DNA from: Candidatus Nitronauta litoralis
Lineage (GTDB): Bacteria > Nitrospinota > Nitrospinia > Nitrospinales > Nitrospinaceae
Direction: 5' to 3'
Assembly (NCBI GenBank): GCA_015698285.1
Contig: CP048685.1
Span: 3,598,060-3,662,059, forward strand
DNA length: 64,000 nt
Shown in pieces: positions 53,010-61,439 of this stretch. The notes beneath the pieces are model-generated. The model saw only the letters and a list, made by a program, of their open reading frames with translations, ran no database searches and was not told the origin of the DNA. The position numbers and the translations under genes are program-made. Within the stretch, counting starts at the first letter, position 1. Each line of letters opens with the position of its first letter.

Positions 53010-53741
53010 TCAGGTCATTCTGAGTGTTTTCAGTTTAGGAAGTGAGGGTGATTGCGCGATCGCTTCGGCCCCCTTTTCCCCGATGAAGGTATCAAACATC
53101 ATCAAGGTTTCTATATTGGTCAGAGTCTTTGTCCCTGCCAAAGCCAGAGCCGCATCTATCCTGATTATATTCCGGGCCAGATTCAAGTGCTTTAGTTTTT
53201 TAAGTACCTTGGATTTTGCCAGCGTTTTAATGCTTTTGTCCGACAATTCCGTCCGATACAAATTTAATTTTCGAACATGCATGAATCCCGGATTGAGTGC
53301 CAGGGCCTGAACACATTCGTCCCCAGTCTGGTTATCCTGCAGAATAAAAACCTGAACCTTTTTAAACGGGGCCGTCCCAAGCGCTTTTCCACCGTCTTCC
53401 CCGATATGATTAAAGCGTGCATCAAAATGGACCAGTTGAGGCAGGAACGCCGCTTTCGATAGTGAGATCGCTCCCTGGTCTCCAAGGTTGTTTTCACCAA
53501 TATACAAGCGCTTTAATTTGGTTAAACGGGTACATGCCGCAAGTGCAGGCATCGACCTGTGGGTCAGGTGATTACGTGAAATATCCAGGTTCTCAACTTC
53601 TTCCAGACGGTCGATATGGACTAGAGCCTCAAGCCCCTCATCTCCGATAAATTTATTTTTCATTTCCAGAGAATCAACAGAATCATTCAGTTGTTCATCC
53701 ACCAACCGTTTAATATATTCGAGCTTTGATTTTTCCGTCAT
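53010..53741 (-). CDS. Leucine-rich-repeat protein
   Basis: This 243-residue cytosolic protein has about eight ribonuclease-inhibitor-type LRRs (for example VENLDISRNHLTHRSMPAL, LKRLYIGENNLGDQGAISL and LKHLNLARNIIRIDAALAL). It is shorter than the 23504 protein and lacks an acidic tail. The FGE-fold gene lies upstream on the same strand after a 32-base gap. The partner is unknown. Confidence 0.88.
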   Translation of the reverse strand: MTEKSKLEYIKRLVDEQLNDSVDSLEMKNKFIGDEGLEALVHIDRLEEVENLDISRNHLTHRSMPALAACTRLTKLKRLYIGENNLGDQGAISLSKAAFLPQLVHFDARFNHIGEDGGKALGTAPFKKVQVFILQDNQTGDECVQALALNPGFMHVRKLNLYRTELSDKSIKTLAKSKVLKKLKHLNLARNIIRIDAALALAGTKTLTNIETLMMFDTFIGEKGAEAIAQSPSLPKLKTLRMT

Positions 53742-53773
53742 AAGGATTCAAATGAACAGGGTCGTTAATAACT

Positions 53774-54547
53774 TCATTTCCTTTGAGGCCCAAGGCTTAT
53801 GGCGCAGCGAAACCCGATGTCGCTGTAGCTTCGCGAAAAAGGATAGCTCCAGTCGCGGTATCCGACCTTCATCCCGTTCGGATGGTCAGACCAGGCACCA
53901 CCCCGACGTACCTTCATCACTCCGCTTCGAGGGCCACGTGGATTGTACATCACTTCCCTGAAATAATACTGAGGTGAATACCAATCAGCAACCCATTCCC
54001 AAAGATTGCCAGCCATATCGAACACACCATATTTGTTCGGAGGGTAACTTCCCACTTTTGCTGCACCTACTTTCAATTTCTTTTTACCATGAGCCAATCC
54101 CTTCCCCGGATCAAATTCTTTTCCCCAGGGAAACTCGCATCCGGTTTTTCCCCCTGCCGCCTTCTCCCACTGGGCTTCACTGGGAAGCGCCTTCCCCACC
54201 AGGTGGCAGTAATCTGCAGCTTCATACCAGGTGACCTTGGCTACAGGACAACGCTCGCACCGTGATAATCTGCTTCGTCGTAGTTTATGATCCGGCATTA
54301 CCTCTTCAAAGCGTTGATTGGTGACCTCAAACTTATCAATCAGGAAGGGGTCCAAATATACCGTGTGCCGTGGTGCCCCATGCTCCGGCCCCAGCTGATC
54401 GCATCCTCGCTCGAAATTCCCGGCTGGAATGAGAACCATGTCATGGGTCATTTCCCTGTATGGGTTAGGGAACTTCGGGTCTTCCTCCGCCCATACGTTG
54501 TTACTTCCCAAAAAAACCAGGGAAATAATCATCAGGAGAAGGGACAT
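53774..54547 (-). CDS. Exported FGE-sulfatase (SUMF1-fold) domain protein
   Basis: This 257-residue protein has a signal peptide (2-20) and the FGE-type domain: HDMVLIPAGNFERGCDQ, FLIDKFEVTNQRFEE, VAKVTWYEAADYCHLVG, LPSEAQWEKAAGG, GVFDMAGNLWEWVADWY and GFRCAISLG. The cysteine pair of active FGE is not seen after RRGGAWSDHP. It is homologous to, but not a recent duplicate of, the protein at 40074. It precedes an LRR gene on the same strand. A binding role is likelier than formylglycine formation. Confidence 0.86.
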   Translation of the reverse strand: MSLLLMIISLVFLGSNNVWAEEDPKFPNPYREMTHDMVLIPAGNFERGCDQLGPEHGAPRHTVYLDPFLIDKFEVTNQRFEEVMPDHKLRRSRLSRCERCPVAKVTWYEAADYCHLVGKALPSEAQWEKAAGGKTGCEFPWGKEFDPGKGLAHGKKKLKVGAAKVGSYPPNKYGVFDMAGNLWEWVADWYSPQYYFREVMYNPRGPRSGVMKVRRGGAWSDHPNGMKVGYRDWSYPFSRSYSDIGFRCAISLGPQRK

Positions 54548-54568
54548 CGCCTTGTATGTTAAAAGTGG

Positions 54569-55453
54569 TTATTCAGGAGAAGGGAACGTGGTGTGATTCA
54601 ATCCTTCAAGAATCTGTCGAGTGGCGTTGGAGCGATTTAAAGTATAAAAATGAATGCCCGGTGTCCCGTTGGCCAGCAATTCTTCGCATTGTTCCAATGC
54701 ATGGGAAACACCAATAGCTTTTATAGCGTCAGGATTGTCCTTTTCTTTTTCCAGCCTACTTAGCAGTGGGCCTGGAATCGTGGCACCACACATTTTGGTG
54801 AACCGCAAAATCTGTTTATAGCTTTGGATAGGCATTATCCCAGCAATTACCGGGACATGGATACCTCTCGATTGTAAACTATCCATAAACTCAAAAAAGA
54901 ACCGGTTATCAAAAAATAACTGGGTCACTATGAACTCACCACCCGCATCGATTTTTCGCTTAAGGTTATCCAGATCGGTGGTCAGGTCGGAGCATTCAAT
55001 ATGTTTTTCCGGGTACCCGGCAACTCCAATACTAAAGTCAAAATTCTGGTTTGCAAATTCAACCAGTTCGTTTGCAAAACCAAAGCCATCCTGCGGTTTT
55101 ACAAATTCCGTCTCTCCCTTGGGGGGGTCACCTCTCAAGGCAAGAACGTTTCGCACTCCACTTTTTTTAAGTGACCCCAGAATATCGTGAATTTCATCAC
55201 GCGTGCTGCCCACACAAGTGAGATGGGCCATGCTCTCAAGGCCAATTTCACACTTAATTCTTGCGACCAGGTCCAGGGTTTTAGCCCGGGTACTGCCGCC
55301 TGCTCCGTAAGTAACCGAAACATAAGCTGGGTTATGGGGCTTGAGTTCGTTTATTGTATTGAACAGTTGATCAAATCCAGCTTCGTCCTTGGGTGGAAAA
55401 AATTCGAAAGAAAATGCGGGATTGACTTTTTTTAACAGCTCACTTATTTTCAT
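54569..55453 (-). CDS. metF: Methylenetetrahydrofolate reductase
   Basis: This flavoenzyme makes 5-methyltetrahydrofolate for methionine synthesis. The 294-residue protein is of normal length with FSFEFFPPKDEAGFDQLF, the conserved VSVTYGAGGSTRAKT, MAHLTCVGSTRDEI, NVLALRGDPPKG and FIVTQLFFDNRFFFEFMD. It ends 22 bases before the FGE-fold gene start. It works on the same one-carbon pool as GlyA. Confidence 0.96.
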   Translation of the reverse strand: MKISELLKKVNPAFSFEFFPPKDEAGFDQLFNTINELKPHNPAYVSVTYGAGGSTRAKTLDLVARIKCEIGLESMAHLTCVGSTRDEIHDILGSLKKSGVRNVLALRGDPPKGETEFVKPQDGFGFANELVEFANQNFDFSIGVAGYPEKHIECSDLTTDLDNLKRKIDAGGEFIVTQLFFDNRFFFEFMDSLQSRGIHVPVIAGIMPIQSYKQILRFTKMCGATIPGPLLSRLEKEKDNPDAIKAIGVSHALEQCEELLANGTPGIHFYTLNRSNATRQILEGLNHTTFPSPE

Positions 55454-55534
55454 GCTGTTCAGTATAACATATAGAGGGGCTTATTTAATCAATAACTTGC
55501 AGGATTATAGGACTTGCCGGGAACCTGAAAAAAA

Positions 55535-56032
55535 TCAGTATATCTCGAAACGCTTGAGGTAATCCAGGAAGGCCACCACATTGACCAACTCAACCTGATC
55601 CTCTTCAGAAGCCGCCTGAATAGCCTCTTCCGTAAAGTAACCTGTGGTAATAATAATCCCTCTATGGGCTCCTTCTCCCTTTACCGTATCAAGAAAACCC
55701 TTAACGGTCATCATATCGACAGTTCGGTTATGGGGTTCAAAAACACAGAGAGCTAGATACTTCCCTCCAACGACAGGAGTCTCGTCATACATATCGATCT
55801 CAAGTTCGCGGTCGTTGGCCCAGATAGAATGGCGATATTCGAGATTGAATTTTGCCAGGAAATCAAGGCACTTGTCTCGAAACTCTGCGCGGTCGAGTAA
55901 ATAGGCAGGCTTGTCTTCAGGGTTACTCCAGACGACCTGTTCCTGTGGGGGTGGGGGGGAATAGTTTTTAAGAAGAAAAATGAAGACAAGCCCCAACAGG
56001 ATGGCTCCCATTGGGATGAGGAAAATTTCCAC
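55535..56032 (-). CDS. Membrane-anchored Mrr/restriction-endonuclease-fold protein
   Basis: This 165-residue protein has an N-terminal membrane helix (8-22) and a soluble domain with the Mrr-like order: helix (AEFRDKCLDFLAKFNL), ELEIDMYDE, a strand, then AHRGIIITTGYFTEEAIQAA. The QxK motif that completes the nuclease site appears lost (the strand reads LALCVFEPHNRT). It begins at a GTG directly after the previous stop; an internal ATG at 56011 is an alternative. It may be a non-nuclease regulator. Confidence 0.7.
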   Translation of the reverse strand: MEIFLIPMGAILLGLVFIFLLKNYSPPPPQEQVVWSNPEDKPAYLLDRAEFRDKCLDFLAKFNLEYRHSIWANDRELEIDMYDETPVVGGKYLALCVFEPHNRTVDMMTVKGFLDTVKGEGAHRGIIITTGYFTEEAIQAASEEDQVELVNVVAFLDYLKRFEIY

Positions 56033-56215
56033 TTACTTGATCATCTCGTCATAAACCTTGTCTTTTTTACCCTCGTGGATGAGCTTGTCGTGTTTGATCA
56101 TTTGACGGAGAGCAATCCAGAAAAAGAAAGCCACAACGAACAGCATCGCACCAATCGGCATGTTATCCGGCTTCATGGCAATGAGAATAAAGTTTTCTAA
56201 GCCTGAGAGTTCCAT
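56033..56215 (-). CDS. Small single-helix membrane protein downstream of the cytochrome operon
   Basis: This 60-residue protein has one membrane helix (about residues 20-37) and a basic C terminus (ALRQMIKHDKLIHEGKKDK). AAAAGG precedes the ATG. It sits between the octaheme cytochrome and the Mrr-like gene. Its size and topology fit an accessory subunit of the cytochrome complex, which is inference. Confidence 0.65.
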   Translation of the reverse strand: MELSGLENFILIAMKPDNMPIGAMLFVVAFFFWIALRQMIKHDKLIHEGKKDKVYDEMIK

Positions 56216-56246
56216 AGTCTTTAACCTTTTATTTAGGCTTTAAGTG

Positions 56247-56276
56247 ATTATACAAACCTTCTGTATCTGACCGCAA
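56247..56276 (-). promoter_or_regulatory. Candidate promoter for the two small genes after the octaheme cytochrome
   Basis: On the minus strand TTGCGG (56271-56276) and TATAAT (56247-56252) are 18 bases apart, leaving a leader of about 25 bases before the ATG at 56215. The -10 is perfect; the -35 is weak. It would let the small genes be expressed apart from the cytochrome operon. Confidence 0.35.
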
Positions 56277-56299
56277 CCCGGCATTCGGGCAGCCAGGTT
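56275..56299 (-). other. Hairpin directly after the octaheme cytochrome stop codon
   Basis: AACCTGGC and GCCGGGTT (one G-U) pair around a 9-base loop, starting at the base after the TAA stop. No U run follows, so it is not a standard terminator. It may stabilise the 3' end or mark an RNA-processing site. It overlaps the -35 of the candidate promoter. Confidence 0.4.
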
Positions 56300-59014
56300 T
56301 TATTCCTCGTCATCCTCTTCTTCATCATCACCCTCTTCATCGTCCCCTTCCTCATCCTCCTCGTCCTCTTCACTGGCAACGAGGTTTTGCTCGAAGTCGA
56401 TTTCCGGGTTGTTATAGGATACGATAAAATCACTGATGTGTTCCACTGCCGTGTCCACATTTCCCCCATCCACAGTACTTAACTCTCTATATTTGGTGGG
56501 AATTGTGTAGGCATCCCCCTCTTTTGGCCAATGACTCGGCATTGGAGTCCATGGAATCATGTTCCTTGTATCTTTCAACCAATCGCCAATCCAGTCATGT
56601 CTGAGACGCTGGGCCGCAATGGAAAAGTCAATGCCTTTGTTGCCTTCATCATGACAGCGGCCACAATCCATGTAATTTACAATTTTGACGCCGGTGTCAA
56701 TTGACTCTTTGCTTTTTGCAAGATGAACTCCCTTTTCATAGGTACTGGCTTCAGGCGCCATCAGGTTAAAGTAAGCCGTCAAGTCCCGGGCTTCCTCATC
56801 CGTTAATGCAAACTTGGGCATTTTGACCTTGACCCAGGTACGAACCGGAATAGGCTTCTTCAGGAAAGAATAGATCCAGGAACCTTTGATTCTTTCACCC
56901 ACCTGATAAGTGTCCGAAATAAGAGGAGGGGGATATTGTGATTTTGCTTTCAGGTATTTCTGGATTTCGCCACCCTTACCTTCAACAACATGGCAACCGC
57001 GACAATTAAATCGTTCAATGAGCCGCCTTCCTCGTTCAATCGTCAACTCATCCTGAGAGTAGGTTCTCTGATAACCCTGAGGAATATTGGCTCCATTAAA
57101 CCCCTTGAGAAGAACCATAAGGGATTCAATTTCCTCTTCCGAGAGATGGAAGTTAGGCATTTTATCGAGGACACGGTCGGTCCTGAAAGCTGACGGATTC
57201 TGAAGCTTCGTGTGCGTCCAGGATTCCCAGTTGTGTGGGATATGAGTATTATCACCAAACTCCAAACCACGCGTCTGCTTGACTCCAAAAGAGGACAGCT
57301 CTGGAGCAATTCGCCCCTCTTTTTCCATACCGTGAATATCATGGCAAGCGAAACAACCACGTCGCCTCACTATGACTTCACCCTCAGCAATATTCTTCGG
57401 ATCCTTAAGCTTTGCCAACAGGCCAGGAATCTTTTTTGTCTTGGCATCTTTCAGCAGGAATGCCGCAATATGTTGAGCCTGAGCTGGAGTGATGCTAAGG
57501 TCCGGCATCTTACTCTTCATATTGTAATCGTGCGGGTTGGATATCCAGCTTACCAACCAATCAGGATCGACTTTCTTTCCTATATTGGTCAGATTTGGTG
57601 CATGGTGTTCACCTTCACCATTGGTTGAATGGCAAGCCTGGCAGCCGACACTCTTGAATAATTTCTCACCTTTAGCGGAATCACCGCCTTTGTATTTTTC
57701 ACCGTTTTTAAAGTCCTTTTCCGACTGGTCCCATAGATAAGCTGAAACTTTCAGAGCATGGTCATCGCTCAGATAAAAGTCAGGCATTCGGGTTTCAGGA
57801 AGATAGTCGCGAGGACTCTTGACCCACCGATACAACCAACCTGGGTCCACTTTTGATTTGATGCGGAAAAGACTTGGACCAACTTTGGGCAAACCTTCAA
57901 ACCCTTCGGCTAAATGACACCCGTGGCAACCCAGTTTAATAAAGTTGCGCTTGCCTTTTGAGAGAATAGGGGCTCCCTCAAGATCAACCACTTCAGCGTG
58001 GCAATTTTGACAGTTAGCCTCCATCAAAGCGCCACGCAAGATGGGTTCATTATAACCAAGGGATTGGTCCATCTCATGGTGCGAACCGTGCGCATCTTCA
58101 GCAGGCGCGGTGGCAGTTCCCTGTCCTTTGTGACACCAGGTACAACCTGTCACCGTCGGATCATGTTTGCCAATTAAAATTTCACGTTTGGGGTGAGTTT
58201 TGATCGGGTTTGCCCAATCCTTATAATGAGGGTCATTGTAAGAAATATGGCAGGTTTGACAGCGATCGACCTTGTAAGTGATTTCAGCAAAATTATTTCT
58301 CAAAGCGCCCGGGATAACGGTTTGCAGAATTTCAGCAGGACGCCACAGGAGATTGAAGGGCCTGTAATAATCCATCTTCCCTTCAATAATATTTTTATCG
58401 TTTGTTAGCTTAGCGAGCTCTTTTTCCAGGTCTTCTTTTTTGCCCTTATAGTTCATCAAAGCAGCTTCGGCCTCATCACGAAGCTTCTCTTTTTCCTTAA
58501 TTACAGGATCCCATTCTTTAATTCTTTTTTCCGACTCATGGACTTTGGCAAGAGCAACCTCAAAGTTCTTACCCTCATGCTCCGCCTTTTTATAATAGTA
58601 GTAATATTCATCCAGTCGGCTTTTTTCAAATTTTTGCCCGACCAGAGCATCTTCATATTTAGCCTGAGCATCGAAAGCCGCATCAGCCAGCTCCTGATAT
58701 TCCGATGAACTGCTCAGCTTATCTTCTTCAGCCTGAATTTGCCTCAGCAGCTCTGCATCTTTTCCGGAAATCTTGCCGTTGACCTTACTATATTCTTCTA
58801 CAGCACGATTATACTGCTCCTCAAAATACATCTCCTGAAATTCTTTAAAACCACGACGCGCGTATTCATCATCCCAAAATGCCCAAAGCGTGACGAACAA
58901 CATCGCCCCGGAACAAAGGAAAAAGAAAAAGCTATACGAAGTATGCTCGTCGAATTCCCCATCCTTATAAGGTGGAGGAGTTGGCTCTTCTGGTGTTTTC
59001 TCAGGTGCGGACAT
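56300..59014 (-). CDS. Membrane-anchored octaheme cytochrome c with coiled-coil stalk
   Basis: This 904-residue protein should be an electron carrier of the Rieske/cytochrome b complex. It has a membrane helix (27-46), a helical, coiled-coil region (54-215), then eight CxxCH heme sites: CQTCH 252, CTWCH 291, CQNCH 335, CHGCH 363, CQACH 458, CFACH 554, CRGCH 671, CGRCH 784. The last five are each followed by an MP motif (410, 503, 619, 732, 825), the sixth ligand of class I cytochromes c; the first three look like a multiheme cluster without one. The tail (882-904) is almost all Asp/Glu. It starts 13 bases after the cytochrome b C-terminal subunit. Confidence 0.92.
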   Translation of the reverse strand: MSAPEKTPEEPTPPPYKDGEFDEHTSYSFFFFLCSGAMLFVTLWAFWDDEYARRGFKEFQEMYFEEQYNRAVEEYSKVNGKISGKDAELLRQIQAEEDKLSSSSEYQELADAAFDAQAKYEDALVGQKFEKSRLDEYYYYYKKAEHEGKNFEVALAKVHESEKRIKEWDPVIKEKEKLRDEAEAALMNYKGKKEDLEKELAKLTNDKNIIEGKMDYYRPFNLLWRPAEILQTVIPGALRNNFAEITYKVDRCQTCHISYNDPHYKDWANPIKTHPKREILIGKHDPTVTGCTWCHKGQGTATAPAEDAHGSHHEMDQSLGYNEPILRGALMEANCQNCHAEVVDLEGAPILSKGKRNFIKLGCHGCHLAEGFEGLPKVGPSLFRIKSKVDPGWLYRWVKSPRDYLPETRMPDFYLSDDHALKVSAYLWDQSEKDFKNGEKYKGGDSAKGEKLFKSVGCQACHSTNGEGEHHAPNLTNIGKKVDPDWLVSWISNPHDYNMKSKMPDLSITPAQAQHIAAFLLKDAKTKKIPGLLAKLKDPKNIAEGEVIVRRRGCFACHDIHGMEKEGRIAPELSSFGVKQTRGLEFGDNTHIPHNWESWTHTKLQNPSAFRTDRVLDKMPNFHLSEEEIESLMVLLKGFNGANIPQGYQRTYSQDELTIERGRRLIERFNCRGCHVVEGKGGEIQKYLKAKSQYPPPLISDTYQVGERIKGSWIYSFLKKPIPVRTWVKVKMPKFALTDEEARDLTAYFNLMAPEASTYEKGVHLAKSKESIDTGVKIVNYMDCGRCHDEGNKGIDFSIAAQRLRHDWIGDWLKDTRNMIPWTPMPSHWPKEGDAYTIPTKYRELSTVDGGNVDTAVEHISDFIVSYNNPEIDFEQNLVASEEDEEDEEGDDEEGDDEEEDDEE

Positions 59015-59027
59015 GAATTCCAGTAGG

Positions 59028-59780
59028 TCAGATATTAAACCAGGGGGTTACCCAAACGTACTTGATGTTAAAGCCCAGGCGTAAAACAATTTTGATCACA
59101 ATTCCAATCATGATCAAAATCAACTGAATTTTTATTATCATGCGCAAAAAACCAACACTTGCCATGGCTTTGCGCTCCATAAACATATACACAGCTGTAC
59201 CCACAGCAAAATAGCCAATGATAATTATACCCCCGACTATTGTCTGCGAACTATAGGATCGGAAACCAAGCGCATAGGGTAGATCGACGTTGGTCAGAGC
59301 CACCACTTTGTGAGCATCCCAGTATTGCCAGGGCATAAAAAGGTTCCAACCAGGACCACGCAGGAAGACACCCATGATAATCAACGCAATCCATAGGACC
59401 AGAAAACCGAAGCAGTAAATCCAGATCGCAGCTTTTCGCTCTGTATATGTATAGTAACCATTCCCCTTTGGGTTCACATCAAGATAGGGAATAAGCATTA
59501 ACCCCACGATAATTAAAACAGGCGCAACAACACCAGCAAACCATGGGTCGAAATAAACCAGAATGTCCTGCAATCCTAGAAAGTACCACGGCGCCTTAGA
59601 TGGATTGGGAGTTTTGGTGGGATTGGCGGCTTCTTCTAATGGAGCATCAATGACAATCGACCAGACTATGAGGAATACTGCAACAATGATTGCGCAGAGG
59701 AATTCCAGGCGAACAAGATAAGGCCAGACATGGACCTTTTCAGGAACAGCCTCTGTTGCTTTCTTAGATGGTGCTGCCAT
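59028..59780 (-). CDS. petD: Cytochrome b C-terminal subunit (subunit IV/PetD-like)
   Basis: This 250-residue membrane protein forms the C-terminal half of a split cytochrome b, completing the quinol site. It has a quinol-site loop KAPWYFLGLQD (PEWY-like position), FDPWFAGVVAPVLIIVGLM and about five to six helices. It is longer than PetD of cyanobacteria, with an N-terminal lysine/alanine stretch and extra C-terminal helices. The split gene format matches b6f-type complexes. The gene name is by analogy. Confidence 0.9.
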   Translation of the reverse strand: MAAPSKKATEAVPEKVHVWPYLVRLEFLCAIIVAVFLIVWSIVIDAPLEEAANPTKTPNPSKAPWYFLGLQDILVYFDPWFAGVVAPVLIIVGLMLIPYLDVNPKGNGYYTYTERKAAIWIYCFGFLVLWIALIIMGVFLRGPGWNLFMPWQYWDAHKVVALTNVDLPYALGFRSYSSQTIVGGIIIIGYFAVGTAVYMFMERKAMASVGFLRMIIKIQLILIMIGIVIKIVLRLGFNIKYVWVTPWFNI

Positions 59781-59826
59781 TGATTAAAACTCCAGCCCCT
59801 GAAAAGGGGCCATTCTAGAATTTATT

Positions 59827-60657
59827 TTAAAGAGGACCGGAAATTCCGCCGTCCTTACGAATTCGCCAAAAGTGGACGATCATCAGCGCCCCTGCCACAA
59901 GGGGTATGAAGATACAGTGAAGCACGTAGAACCTGAGCAAGGCCGGCGGCCCTACCAGACTCCCTCCAAGCAACGCGGATCTGGCATCGTACCTTGGCGA
60001 GACCCCGAACACATACTCCTGGAACGGGCCCTCCGAACCGAGGAACGGTGTCGCGCGGGCCATATTGGTCCCAACGGTAACCGCCCACATAGCAAGCTGA
60101 TCCCATGGCAGCAGATAACCTGTAAAACTCAGCAACAGGGTGAACGTAACCAGAAAAACCCCAATAACCCAGTTGAACTCTCGAGGAGGCTTGTACGACC
60201 CTGTTAGAAACACCCTGAACATATGCAGCCATACGGTAATGACCATCGAGTGCGCTGCCCATCGATGCATATTACGAACAACCATGCCAAATGGAACGTC
60301 ATACTGGAGGTACTTCATGTCGAAATAGGCGTATTCACCAACCGGGCGATAGTAAAACATGAGAATAACACCCGTTACCACAGTGGACAGGAAAAGCAAA
60401 AATGTGATGCCACCCATGCACCAAGTGAACTTCACACGAAGTGCGTGCCGGTGAATTTTTACGGGATGCAGATGCAGCCAGACATTACTGGCAATTTGCA
60501 GAACGCGGTTTCGCGGAGTGTCTGCATATCCATGACGGAACGTAGACGTCCAGATCTGTGACTCTGTGACCTGCTTGGAAACCTCGTCAACGATTTTTCC
60601 GGATTTGATGGATTCCATCAATTCCTTCATATCGGGAATTGGCGGTTTATTGCCCAA
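59827..60657 (-). CDS. petB: Cytochrome b6-type subunit (PetB-like)
   Basis: This 276-residue diheme cytochrome b has the four-helix core with heme-ligand histidines in [20 protein letters not shown], preceded by [15 protein letters not shown], and the [18 protein letters not shown] motif of the quinol site. The start codon is TTG at 60657, set by a strong GGAGGG 8 bases upstream; a start further upstream is not supported. The extra N-terminal 70 residues before the first helix are longer than in cyanobacterial PetB. It lies 54 bases after the Rieske gene. Confidence 0.93.
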   Translation of the reverse strand: MGNKPPIPDMKELMESIKSGKIVDEVSKQVTESQIWTSTFRHGYADTPRNRVLQIASNVWLHLHPVKIHRHALRVKFTWCMGGITFLLFLSTVVTGVILMFYYRPVGEYAYFDMKYLQYDVPFGMVVRNMHRWAAHSMVITVWLHMFRVFLTGSYKPPREFNWVIGVFLVTFTLLLSFTGYLLPWDQLAMWAVTVGTNMARATPFLGSEGPFQEYVFGVSPRYDARSALLGGSLVGPPALLRFYVLHCIFIPLVAGALMIVHFWRIRKDGGISGPL

Positions 60658-60711
60658 TGTATTAACCCTCCAATATGGACCCAAAAAAAGTAGCCTGCGG
60701 TCCCTGGTCTG

Positions 60712-61293
60712 TTATGCCATTAAAAAAGAACCTGGTTTACCCCATTCCCCTTTTTCAAAGAGAAACTTTTTACTTTTATCAACGACAATCTGGCCATCAG
60801 CACCCACTTCGACTTTCAGCCGTTCCAAAGGTCGAGGTGCCGGGCCTTCAAAGTTAGTTCCGTCCATGGTGAAACCACTACCATGACAAGGACATTTATA
60901 TTTTCTTTCAGAGCGAAGCCAGAGTGGTGTACACCCCAGATGCGTGCATCGAGCAAAAATAGCGTACAACTGGGACTCTTCCCGAACAATCCAGACGCGC
61001 TGGTCCTTCACCCACTTGGTACTGACCTCTCCTACCGTGTAGTCGCCTGGTTTTCCCGCTTTAAATTTTGGAGAAGGCTCAAAAAGGACTCGAGGAAAGA
61101 GAAGTCTCAGAAAATACAGGGAGGACAACCCCAGACTGGCAGTAAACATTGCCCAACCACTGTAAGAGAAGAAATCCCTTCGGGACCATAATGTATCAAC
61201 GGCCGCCTTTGTATCCTTCTTTTTTGCGGCAGGTGCCGCAGGCTTGACCGGCTTTTTAGGAGCCGGCTTTTTCACTTCTGTACTTTCCGCCAT
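60712..61293 (-). CDS. petC: Rieske iron-sulfur protein
   Basis: This 193-residue subunit carries the [2Fe-2S] cluster that accepts the first electron from quinol. Ligand motifs are CTHLGCTPLW and CPCHGSGFT, each with Cys and His. A 37-residue Lys/Pro/Ala extension precedes SRRDFFSYSGWAMF, a twin-arginine-type motif before the membrane helix, which points to Tat export. It is the first gene of the complex operon: petC-petB-petD-octaheme cytochrome. A promoter lies upstream at 61381-61409. Confidence 0.95.
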   Translation of the reverse strand: MAESTEVKKPAPKKPVKPAAPAAKKKDTKAAVDTLWSRRDFFSYSGWAMFTASLGLSSLYFLRLLFPRVLFEPSPKFKAGKPGDYTVGEVSTKWVKDQRVWIVREESQLYAIFARCTHLGCTPLWLRSERKYKCPCHGSGFTMDGTNFEGPAPRPLERLKVEVGADGQIVVDKSKKFLFEKGEWGKPGSFLMA

Positions 61294-61380
61294 GAAACCC
61301 TTATTTCCAAAGAGGTTAAAGAGTTGATCCCGGTTAAAATAAAAGAGACCGGAAAAGCCCTTTAAGCTTTTAAGTGATGC

Positions 61381-61409
61381 GTTTTAGCATAATTAAAAAC
61401 CCGAGTCAA
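61381..61409 (-). promoter_or_regulatory. Candidate sigma-70 promoter for the petC-petB-petD-cytochrome operon
   Basis: On the minus strand TTGACT (61404-61409) and TAAAAC (61381-61386) are separated by exactly 17 bases. A leader of about 80 bases and an AAGGG site precede the Rieske ATG. This is the best promoter match in the window. Confidence 0.55.
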
Positions 61410-61439
61410 GGACAAGATAATCCCATAAAAAACCTTGAT

